Source: Asticcacaulis sp. MM231
GTDB lineage: Bacteria; Pseudomonadota; Alphaproteobacteria; Caulobacterales; Caulobacteraceae
Assembly: GCF_964186625.1 (NCBI RefSeq)
Contig: NZ_OZ075108.1
Coordinates: 1-64,000, forward strand
Direction of reading: 5' to 3'
DNA: 64,000 nt
A program made the translations under genes and the position numbers. The notes under the pieces are model-generated. The model was given only the letters and a program-made list of their open reading frames with translations, did no database searches and had not been told where the DNA came from. Shown here in pieces: positions 57,491 through 64,000 of the stretch (the first letter of the stretch is position 1; each line of letters opens with the position of its first letter).

Positions 57491-59012
57491 CAGCTTGTCG
57501 GGTCTGAACTCATGGCTGCGTATGTTCCGCACGGGTCTTGTCCTGTTGCGTTACGACGCCCTGTTGCCGAAAGAAACGGCGCACCTGCTGCCGCCGGTAC
57601 CGCGCGCCTTCGCCGGTCTTTTGCGCGGCATGTTCGCCAGGAAAACCAACCTTCGCCCCGGTGAGCGCTACGCCATCGCCCTGCAGCAGTTGGGGCCCGC
57701 CTTTATCAAGCTCGGCCAGGTGCTTTCGACGCGCGGCGACATCTTCGGCCAGCAGTTCATCATCGACCTGGCCCACCTGAAGGACAACCTGCCCGCCTTC
57801 CCGCAATCGGTGGCCGAGGCCAGCGTGGTCGAATCGCTCGGCAAGCCGGTCGACGCCATTTTCAGCCATTTCGGCGATGTGCTGGGCTCGGCCTCTATCG
57901 CCCAGGCGCACGAAGCGATCCTGCTCGATGGCCGCAAGGTCGCGGTCAAAATCCTGCGCCCCGATATCGAGACGGTCATCGCCTCCGACATCGACATGAT
58001 GGTGCTGGCCGCCAGCATGGTCGTCTTCTTCTTCCCCTCGACGCGCCGGCTGGAGCCGGTCGCTTTCGTCGATACCGTGGCGCAGTCGCTGCTGCTCGAA
58101 CTCGACCTGCGCCTCGAAGCTTCGGCCTGCGACGAGATCGGCAAGATCATCAATACCGAGCCCTGGATGCGTGCGCCGAAGGTGGTGTGGCATCAGGTGT
58201 CGCGCCGCGTTCTGGTCACCGAGTGGGCGCAGGGCACGCCGCTCAGCCGCCCCGAAGCCCTGACCCTGCCCGGCCTCGCCCACAAGGAACTGGCCGACAA
58301 TCTGATCCGTGCCTTTCTCAGCCAGGCGCTCGATCACGGCGCCTTCCACGCCGATCTGCACGAAGGCAATCTGTTCGTCAGCGCGCCGGCGCAGATCACC
58401 GCCATCGATTTCGGCATCATTGGCCGTCTGCGCCCCAAGGAGCGTCGCTATCTGGCGGAAATGCTGTGGGGATTCCTGCGCCGCGACTACAAGCGCGTCG
58501 CCGAGGTCCATTTCGAGGCCGGTTATGTGCCGCGCCACCATAATGTCGATAGTTTCGCCCAGGCCCTGCGCGCCGTCGGTGAGCCGGTGCTGGGCCAGAA
58601 GGCCACCGAAGTTTCCATGGGCCGCCTGCTGACCCAGTTATTCGAGATCACGGCGCAGTTTGATATGCACCTGCGCCCCGAACTGGTGCTGCTGCAAAAG
58701 ACCATGGTGTCGGTCGAGGGCGTGGCGCGCCGCATCTATCCCGAACACGATCTGTGGGAAGCCGCCCGTCCGGTGGTCAAGGACTGGATTTCGCGCGAAC
58801 TGTCGCCGGTGGTCCAGACCCGCCGTATCGTTGAAAAGCTGATCAGCCGCCTGCGAACCGATGATGATGAGTATAATGCCCCCGCCAACCGCCAGGCCGT
58901 GGAACTGGCGGCGCTGAAAGTGGTGGCCGCGCAGGGACGCACCTTCGGCCTGATCGCCTTGGTCGTCTCGGTGATCTCGCTGGCGGTACTCATCTGGCTG
59001 GCCGTGCGGTGA
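57474..59012 (+). CDS. ubiB: Ubiquinone biosynthesis regulatory protein kinase UbiB
   Basis: The 512-aa ABC1/ADCK-family atypical kinase-like protein supports ubiquinone synthesis or traffic. It shows the KxGQ motif in [15 protein letters not shown], the Ala-rich ASIAQAHEA, the catalytic [11 protein letters not shown] and metal-binding IDFGIIGRL. Two C-terminal membrane segments ([21 protein letters not shown]) end the protein. It is translationally coupled to ubiE (17-bp overlap). Confidence 0.95.
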   Translation: MKAGHNSLSGLNSWLRMFRTGLVLLRYDALLPKETAHLLPPVPRAFAGLLRGMFARKTNLRPGERYAIALQQLGPAFIKLGQVLSTRGDIFGQQFIIDLAHLKDNLPAFPQSVAEASVVESLGKPVDAIFSHFGDVLGSASIAQAHEAILLDGRKVAVKILRPDIETVIASDIDMMVLAASMVVFFFPSTRRLEPVAFVDTVAQSLLLELDLRLEASACDEIGKIINTEPWMRAPKVVWHQVSRRVLVTEWAQGTPLSRPEALTLPGLAHKELADNLIRAFLSQALDHGAFHADLHEGNLFVSAPAQITAIDFGIIGRLRPKERRYLAEMLWGFLRRDYKRVAEVHFEAGYVPRHHNVDSFAQALRAVGEPVLGQKATEVSMGRLLTQLFEITAQFDMHLRPELVLLQKTMVSVEGVARRIYPEHDLWEAARPVVKDWISRELSPVVQTRRIVEKLISRLRTDDDEYNAPANRQAVELAALKVVAAQGRTFGLIALVVSVISLAVLIWLAVR

Positions 59013-59618
59013 TCACTCGCTATACCCGTCACGCCTTGGCGTCCGGCGTTCGCTTTCGATCTGTTTCTGCTTCTGCCAATAGGCCGCGCCGTTATCCGGC
59101 CTGAACATAGTGCGCGGCGCACCCTGCTTCGTCATCATCGCAAAGACATTGCCCTTCGGATCGTAAAACAGTGTATCGCCATTGCTGCGCCTAAGCGTCT
59201 GGGTGCCCAACGGCGGGCTATGGATGAAGCCGTGCACCATAGCCATATAGTCCGGATAGGACTTGGCGCTAAATTCCGGATCATGCTTCTCGAAATGATA
59301 GTGAGCGTTTTCATCGGCCGAATATTTGCGGTTCTTCGACCATAATGGCCAGTCGCCATAGTGGCTGTCCGTGATCCGGGCGCGATCCGCGGCGATCGGC
59401 AGGGCCGCGCCCGCCACCGGCGCCGGATCATCGACCATCGGCATCGAAGCCTGCTCAACCGGCTTATCGGCGCCCGCCCAGACCGGCTTTTTACCCGGCT
59501 GCACCTGCTCGGCCGGCGCCTTGCCGGCGCGATCCGGCAAAACCGCCGACGGCCCGGCATCGCAGGCCACCAGCCCGATAAATCCCAGCAAACCGAGTAA
59601 AAGTCTTATCCCCCGCAC
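59013..59618 (-). CDS. Lipoprotein with a C-terminal domain like those of polymorphic toxins
   Basis: The 201-aa protein has a lipobox ending at Cys19 (MRGIRLLLGLLGFIGLVAC) with Asp at +2, which in E. coli keeps lipoproteins in the inner membrane. After a Pro-rich linker (about 20-80), residues 100-185 show a pattern I link to BECR-fold nuclease domains of large pyocin-like toxins. It includes FEKHDPEF, YMAMVHGFIHSPPLGTQT, NGDTLFYDPKGNVFAM and APRTMFRPD. The gene is convergent with ubiB and divergent from coaBC. GTG 59618 is the start, as a longer open frame would overlap coaBC. Confidence 0.68.
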   Translation of the reverse strand: MRGIRLLLGLLGFIGLVACDAGPSAVLPDRAGKAPAEQVQPGKKPVWAGADKPVEQASMPMVDDPAPVAGAALPIAADRARITDSHYGDWPLWSKNRKYSADENAHYHFEKHDPEFSAKSYPDYMAMVHGFIHSPPLGTQTLRRSNGDTLFYDPKGNVFAMMTKQGAPRTMFRPDNGAAYWQKQKQIESERRTPRRDGYSE

Positions 59619-59684
59619 ACCTTGTCCCCTTGCTTCGCGCGGCTTACCTATGGCACAAGCGGCGCAATTGCGAAAGGGAACGGC

Positions 59685-60881
59685 ATGGCCGACACCAAAC
59701 GGATACTCTTGATCATCGGCGGGGGCATCGCGGCCTATAAATCGCTCGAACTGATCCGCCTGATCAAGAAGGCCGGTCTCAATGTGCGCGTCGTCCTGAC
59801 CAAGGCGGCGCACGAATTTATCACGCCCCTGACCGCCGCCGCCCTTTCCGGTGACAAGGTTTATACCGACCTGTTCGATCTCACCGACGAGACGGAGATG
59901 GGCCATATCATGCTGTCGCGTCAGGCCGATCTCGTCGTTGTGGCGCCCGCCACCGCCGACATGATGGCCAAGCAGGCGCAAGGCCTCGCCAGCGATCTGG
60001 CCTCGACGCTTCTGCTCGCCACCGACAAGCGCGTCCTGCTGGCCCCGGCCATGAATGTGCGCATGTGGCACCACGCCGCCACCCAGCGTAATGTGACCAC
60101 CCTCAAAGGTGACGGCGTCCTCTTCACAGGCCCCGACGAAGGCGACATGGCGTGCGGCGAATTTGGCCTTGGCCGCATGAGCGAACCGGAAGCGATCCTG
60201 GCCGCCATCGAGTTCCATATCACCGGCGGGGTTGATGGGCCTTTGGCCGGCAAGAAGGTGGTCATCACCGCCGGCCCAACCTTTGAGCCGCTCGATCCGG
60301 TTCGCGGCCTGACCAATCGTTCCTCCGGCAAGCAGGGCTATGCCATCGCCGAAAAACTGGCGCGCGATGGCGCCGACGTCACCCTGATCTCCGGGCCTGT
60401 GGCGCTGCCGACGCCGGTCGGTGTGACGCGCCTAGATGTCGAGACGGCGCAGGACATGTTCGACGTCGTCCACGCCCAGCTTCCGTGTGATGTGTTCGTA
60501 GGGGTGGCGGCGGTGGCCGACTGGCGCGCCAAGGATATAGCCGCGGAAAAGCAGAAGAAGACCACCGACAACGAACTATCGATCACCTTCGTCAAGAACC
60601 CCGACATCCTCGAAGCCGTGTCGAAGCATCTCGATCTGCGCCCGCGTCTTGTCATCGGTTTCGCCGCCGAAACGCAGAAGCTGGAAGACTATGCCAAGGC
60701 CAAGCTGGCTTCCAAGGGCTGCGACGCCATCGTGGCCAATGACGTCTCCACCGGCGTGTTTGGCAGCAACAGCAACGCCGCCACCCTCGTCGATCTCGAC
60801 GGATTCACCCCGATCGCCGGCCAGACCAAGGCCGATATCGCCGATTTCCTCAGCTCCTATATTCAAAAGCGCATCTCATGA
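59685..60881 (+). CDS. coaBC: Bifunctional phosphopantothenoylcysteine decarboxylase/synthetase
   Basis: The 398-aa protein makes 4'-phosphopantetheine for coenzyme A. The N-terminal CoaC flavoprotein domain (about 1-185) has [11 protein letters not shown] and the catalytic Cys in [16 protein letters not shown]. The CoaB synthetase (about 190-398) has [18 protein letters not shown] and the lysine motif EKQKKT. ATG 59685 follows AAAGGGAACGGC. It overlaps dut by ATGA. Confidence 0.96.
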   Translation: MADTKRILLIIGGGIAAYKSLELIRLIKKAGLNVRVVLTKAAHEFITPLTAAALSGDKVYTDLFDLTDETEMGHIMLSRQADLVVVAPATADMMAKQAQGLASDLASTLLLATDKRVLLAPAMNVRMWHHAATQRNVTTLKGDGVLFTGPDEGDMACGEFGLGRMSEPEAILAAIEFHITGGVDGPLAGKKVVITAGPTFEPLDPVRGLTNRSSGKQGYAIAEKLARDGADVTLISGPVALPTPVGVTRLDVETAQDMFDVVHAQLPCDVFVGVAAVADWRAKDIAAEKQKKTTDNELSITFVKNPDILEAVSKHLDLRPRLVIGFAAETQKLEDYAKAKLASKGCDAIVANDVSTGVFGSNSNAATLVDLDGFTPIAGQTKADIADFLSSYIQKRIS

Positions 60882-61330
60882 CCGTTACCGCCCACGTTCT
60901 CCAACTCCCGCACGCCGTCGGCCTCGCCCTGCCCGCCTATGAAACCGAAGGCTCGGCCGGTCTAGACCTGCGCGCCGCTATCCCCGAAGGCGACGAAATC
61001 ACGCTGAAGCCGATGGGCCGCGCGCTTGTGCCGACCGGGCTGAAGATGTCGGTGCCGCAGGGCTATGAGGTGCAGGTCCGGCCGCGTTCGGGTCTGGCGC
61101 TGAAGTTCGGCATCACCTGCCTCAATTCACCCGGCACCATCGACAGCGATTATCGCGGCGAGGTCGGCGTCATTCTGGTCAATCTCAGTACGGAAGATTT
61201 CGTCATCCGTCGCGGCGACCGCATCGCCCAGATGATCGTGGCGCAACACGCCCGCATCGTGTGGGAAACACCGGACGCCTTGGAAACCACGGCGCGCGGC
61301 GAAGGCGGCTTCGGCTCTACCGGGAGGTAA
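60878..61330 (+). CDS. dut: dUTP diphosphatase (dUTPase)
   Basis: The 150-aa trimeric dUTPase removes dUTP and supplies dUMP. It has motif 1 ([11 protein letters not shown]), motif 2 (PRSGLALK), motif 3 ([14 protein letters not shown]), motif 4 ([10 protein letters not shown]) and motif 5 ([11 protein letters not shown]). The start overlaps the coaBC stop (ATGA). The coaBC-dut pair is a common cluster. Confidence 0.96.
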   Translation: MTVTAHVLQLPHAVGLALPAYETEGSAGLDLRAAIPEGDEITLKPMGRALVPTGLKMSVPQGYEVQVRPRSGLALKFGITCLNSPGTIDSDYRGEVGVILVNLSTEDFVIRRGDRIAQMIVAQHARIVWETPDALETTARGEGGFGSTGR

Positions 61331-61338
61331 TTCCCGCA

Positions 61339-61361
61339 TCAGGCGAGCGCAACTCGCCTGA
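61339..61361 (+). terminator. Hairpin after dut
   Basis: TCAGGCGAG and CTCGCCTGA form a perfect 9-bp stem around CGCAA, eight bases after the stop. A-rich DNA follows rather than T, so it may be a weak terminator. Confidence 0.5.
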
Positions 61362-61551
61362 AAACACACATCTGTGATCCCGTAGAGACACATTTCCACT
61401 TTGCAAGAAACGCGAAGCGCTGCACCGTATCATCATACGTACACGGAATGACCACGCCTGAACCGGACGTGAACCGAAACCTCAAAAGAGGTTCAGACTT
61501 CAAGCCTTTAATGGAACCGAGCTGAACGATCCTTTTGCAAAGGTGACACCG

Positions 61552-61908
61552 ATGGGTGATTTTACACAGTTTCTCTGGGCGATGTGGGATGCGGGCCAAG
61601 CGGCGATGATTGGCCTCAATCCGGTTCCTGTGCTCCTCATCAGCCTGGTTCTTGGCATGATCCAGCCCCGGCGAAGCTCCGCGTTTCTTCTGGCGTTCTT
61701 GGCACTGATACCGGCCGTCATCGTGACCGCGCTTTTGCCGATGGCGCTGGGTTATCAGGCGATCTGGCCCGATCTTAGCCAGCTTGAGGTCGAAATGCAG
61801 TTGGTGATGCTGTTCGCACTCAGCTATGTGGTGATCCGCGCTATGGGCCTGATCAAGCTGACCCTTTCGCTGGCCCTGCCCAGGCCAAATGGCCATAAAC
61901 CGGTGTGA
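61552..61908 (+). CDS. Small membrane protein of unknown function
   Basis: The 118-aa protein has three membrane segments (about 18-40, 44-66 and 80-105) and a short tail ending PRPNGHKPV. I recognise no family. ATG 61552 has AAAGGTG seven bases upstream; a GTG nine bases earlier is possible. It lies alone after the dut hairpin with a 220-bp leader in which I see only the hairpin. Confidence 0.65.
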   Translation: MGDFTQFLWAMWDAGQAAMIGLNPVPVLLISLVLGMIQPRRSSAFLLAFLALIPAVIVTALLPMALGYQAIWPDLSQLEVEMQLVMLFALSYVVIRAMGLIKLTLSLALPRPNGHKPV

Positions 61909-61940
61909 CCGGCCATATCAGTGGTGGCTCTTAAATAGTT

Positions 61941-61968
61941 TCCCTCACCTGACATTCTGCGGCTTCAG
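61941..61968. repeat. Truncated third copy of the dispersed repeat
   Basis: TCCCTCACCTGACATTCTGC matches the inner word of the two long copies (CCCTCACCCGACATTCTGCG) with one change. It lies immediately before the dapB stop codon (minus strand). Confidence 0.65.
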
Positions 61969-61970
61969 GC

Positions 61971-62723
61971 TTAAAACCCAAGCACATCCTGCATATCGTA
62001 AATGCCGGGCTTTTGCTTGCGGCCCCACTGGGCGGCCTGCACCGCGCCGCGCGCGAACAGCGTGCGGTCGCGGGCGCTGTGCGAGAAGGTGATGATCTCG
62101 TCTTCCGAGGCGAACAGCACGGAGTGCTCCCCGACAATGCCGCCGCCACGAATGACCGAGAAACCGATATCGCCGTCCTTGCGCGCACCGGTGATGCCAT
62201 CGCGCGCCGCCACCTTGACGTCCTTCAGATTGACGCCGCGCCCGTAGGCCGTGGCCTCGCCGAGCATCAGGGCCGTGCCCGAAGGTGCATCGACCTTGCG
62301 CTTGTGGTGGCCTTCGAGGATTTCGATGTCCCAGTCTTTGGCGTTCAGGCGGGCGCTGGCCTGTTTGAGCAGGCCGATCATCAGATTGACGCCGAGCGAG
62401 AAATTACCCGACTGGATAATCACCACCTCGTCGGCATAGAGCGCCAGCCGATCCTGCTGCTCCGGCGTGAACCCGGTCGAACCGATGACCTGCACGATGG
62501 GGCGCGGACGGCTGAGGCCCTCGCTGGCGCAGGCCTCGCACAGCGCCAGTGACGCTTCCGGCGTCGAGAAATCGATCACCACGTCCGAGCGGGTGAGATC
62601 GAACATGTCGCCCTGCTCGAAACGCGCCGATATGGTCTGTCCGGTTTCTTCCAGCACACGCCCGACGGCCTGACCCATACGGCCTTTGGCGCCATTGATG
62701 GCAAAACGTGTAGTCGCGGACAT
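61971..62723 (-). CDS. dapB: 4-hydroxy-tetrahydrodipicolinate reductase
   Basis: The 250-aa enzyme works in the lysine/diaminopimelate pathway. It has the NAD(P)H-binding INGAKGRMGQAVGRV, VVIDFSTPEASL, NFSLGVNLMIGLL and the catalytic EGHHKRKVDAPSGTA. ATG 62723 begins MSATTRFAIN. Diaminopimelate feeds wall synthesis. Confidence 0.96.
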   Translation of the reverse strand: MSATTRFAINGAKGRMGQAVGRVLEETGQTISARFEQGDMFDLTRSDVVIDFSTPEASLALCEACASEGLSRPRPIVQVIGSTGFTPEQQDRLALYADEVVIIQSGNFSLGVNLMIGLLKQASARLNAKDWDIEILEGHHKRKVDAPSGTALMLGEATAYGRGVNLKDVKVAARDGITGARKDGDIGFSVIRGGGIVGEHSVLFASEDEIITFSHSARDRTLFARGAVQAAQWGRKQKPGIYDMQDVLGF

Positions 62724-62826
62724 GAGCAGGCCTTGTGCGTGAAGGAGGTCTTTCCCGAATAGGCATAAGGCTGCGTGAGGTCAACCGCCGAGTTGCTAAC
62801 CAAGGCCCTAGCGAAATGCTCTTAAT

Positions 62827-63001
62827 CTTCCCCTCTCCCCATGACTATGGGAGAGGACGGGAGCCGAGTGAAACGAAGGCGACCGGGTGAGGGGCGCTTT
62901 CGCAAGTTGACATAAGCCCCTCACCCGACATTCTGCGGCCTCGCCTTGCCTGTCGTCCTCTCTCCTCGTGTGAGGGGAGAGGGGAGAGGGGAGAGGGGAA
63001 G
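62827..63001. repeat. Dispersed 170-bp nested-palindrome repeat, copy B
   Basis: Same layout as copy A at 29957-30127, with most of the inner words conserved (GAGAGGACGGGAGC, GCGACCGGGTGAGGGGCG, CCCCTCACCCGACATTCTGC, CTGTCGTCCTCTC). The 3' outer arm is expanded by tandem GAGAGGG units (about 62973-62999). It lies between dapB and dnaJ; there is no gene in this 407-bp gap. Confidence 0.85.
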
Positions 63002-63060
63002 TAAAGACAGTTCACGCCATCGAGAAAAGACAGCGGCGTCGCCAGGGAGGTATAAAATAG

Positions 63061-63090
63061 AAAATCCCGCCAGTTGAACACCGACGGGAC
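63061..63090 (-). terminator. Intrinsic terminator for dnaJ
   Basis: On the minus strand, GTCCCGTCGG and a pairing TGGCGGGAT, with wobble, are followed by TTTT. It is about 40 bases beyond the dnaJ stop. Confidence 0.7.
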
Positions 63091-63115
63091 TTCCAAACCT
63101 TACCGCGATTCCGGT

Positions 63116-63135
63116 CCTAGGGGCTTGCCCCTAGG
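63116..63135 (-). repeat. Perfect palindrome overlapping the dnaJ stop codon
   Basis: CCTAGGGGC-TT-GCCCCTAGG contains the dnaJ TAG stop codon in its first arm (minus strand). A terminator follows, so this is a separate structure. It resembles palindromes at the ends of dnaA, gyrB and the A2M gene. Confidence 0.65.
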
Positions 63136-64000
63136 CGTTGGCGCCGGTGATATCTTCCCAGAAACGCTTGGCCTTATGCATAAAGCCTTGCGACTGGGCA
63201 TAGGACTGCTCCTCGGCCAGGGTGGCGAATTCCTTCATCAGCTCCTTCTGGCGGGCCGTCAGGTGCTTTGGCGTCTCGATGAACAGCTCAACGATCAGGT
63301 CGCCCTTGTGCTTGGAATTGAGCACCGGCATGCCGCGGCCCTTGAGCTTGACTTTATGGCCGGTCTGGGCGCCTTCAGGCACCGCGATCTGCAGCTTGCA
63401 CTGGCCATCGCAGTTTTCGCCGCCCATCAGGCAGGGCACTTCGAGCTCACCACCTAGAATGGCCTTGGTCATCGGCACCGGGATCGAGCAATGCAGATCG
63501 GCGCCATCGCGCTCGAAGATCTCGTGATCGGCCACGGTGAGGAAGATATAGAGGTCGCCCTTGGGGCCGCCCTTATGGCCGGCCTGACCCTCACCCTTGA
63601 GCAGGATGCGCGCGCCGTCATCGACGCCGGCCGGGATGCGGACCTTGAGGGTCTTGTTCTGACGCACCTGACCATGACCATTACAGTTGGTGCAGGGGTC
63701 CTTGATCATCTGGCCCTGGCCGTTACAGGTCGGGCAGGTGCGCTCCACGGCGAAGAAGCCGTTCGAGGCGCGCACACGGCCCTGACCGCCGCAGGTCGAG
63801 CAGGTGACGGGCTTTGTGCCGGGCTTGGCGCCCGAGCCATGGCAGACTTCGCAGGTCATGGTGGTGGGGATATCGAGCTCGACATCTGCGCCCTTATAGG
63901 CCTGCTCCAGCGTGATTTCGTAATCGGCACGGACATCGGGCCCGCGCTGCGCGCCTTGCGGCCCACGGCGCTGCTGCTGGCCGAAGATATCGCCGAACAT
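63131..64000 (-). CDS. dnaJ: Chaperone protein DnaJ (3' part; 5' end beyond the window)
   Basis: DnaJ delivers substrates to DnaK. The 289 residues seen lack the J domain, which lies past position 64000. They begin near the Gly/Phe region (MFGDIFGQQQRRG) and hold four zinc repeats: CEVCHGSG, CSTCGGQG, CPTCNGQG and CTNCNGHG. The client-binding and dimerisation domains follow. The apparent Met at the window edge is an internal residue, so the gene is truncated only by the window. Confidence 0.95.
   Translation of the reverse strand: MFGDIFGQQQRRGPQGAQRGPDVRADYEITLEQAYKGADVELDIPTTMTCEVCHGSGAKPGTKPVTCSTCGGQGRVRASNGFFAVERTCPTCNGQGQMIKDPCTNCNGHGQVRQNKTLKVRIPAGVDDGARILLKGEGQAGHKGGPKGDLYIFLTVADHEIFERDGADLHCSIPVPMTKAILGGELEVPCLMGGENCDGQCKLQIAVPEGAQTGHKVKLKGRGMPVLNSKHKGDLIVELFIETPKHLTARQKELMKEFATLAEEQSYAQSQGFMHKAKRFWEDITGANA

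Noticed and set aside
59619..60218. Long N-terminal extension of the toxin-like lipoprotein frame
   Set aside because: It would lie opposite coaBC and place a good lipobox in the middle of a protein. The GTG at 59618 gives a normal signal sequence.

Overview
The window looks like the replication-origin end of a Caulobacterales (alphaproteobacterial) chromosome of roughly 60% GC. Position 1 is the dnaA start codon, so the record was probably rotated to dnaA. The order dnaA-dnaN-recF-gyrB, a RegB/RegA redox pair, intracellular PHB depolymerase, the alphaproteobacterial mdh/sucCDAB/lpd set and a perfect CtrA-type box (TTAA-N7-TTAAC) fit this order. An Asticcacaulis-like genus is my guess, not a proof.

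Layout. 1-6.3 kb: replication genes. 6.3-9 kb: regBA divergent from a SCO1/SenC copper chaperone. 9-13.5 kb: PHB depolymerase, a YgjP-type metallopeptidase, and an MFS exporter divergent from a LysR regulator. 13.5-17.8 kb: PBP1A and a RecQ helicase whose frame is broken by one extra base. 17.9-19.3 kb: an IS110-family element of the IS1111 type, with 11-bp subterminal inverted repeats and a 240-nt non-coding segment downstream of the transposase where a bridge (seeker) RNA is expected. It lies beside an AT-richer orphan gene. 20.4-43.1 kb: the TCA genes mdh, sucC, sucD, sucA, sucB and lpdA, usually clustered, here separated by two accessory blocks. The first holds a TetR/YciI unit, a lysozyme-inhibitor-like lipoprotein, and a translationally coupled ArsR-SRPBCC array with YceI, VOC and a convergent LytTR gene. 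The second holds a patatin lipoprotein, a PEBP protein, an AraC regulator and a membrane protein with a CtrA box. lpdA also carries a +1 frameshift.

43.2-54.4 kb: a small secreted-protein locus with two homopolymer frame breaks, a PNPOx-type flavoprotein, a GH20 hexosaminidase, and the PBP1C/alpha-2-macroglobulin envelope-defence pair. 54.6-64 kb: a stand-alone response regulator, a TetR/membrane-protein pair with two operator-like palindromes, ubiE-ubiB, a lipoprotein with a polymorphic-toxin-like C-terminal domain, coaBC-dut, dapB, and the 3' part of dnaJ.

The strongest leads are: the IS1111 element and its predicted guide RNA; the five-member SRPBCC array with its own operator and a duplicated ArsR tail; the toxin-like lipoprotein; a dispersed 170-bp repeat; and four apparent single-base insertions, two of which can be repaired to GANTC (CcrM) sites. 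The last may be an assembly artefact rather than biology.
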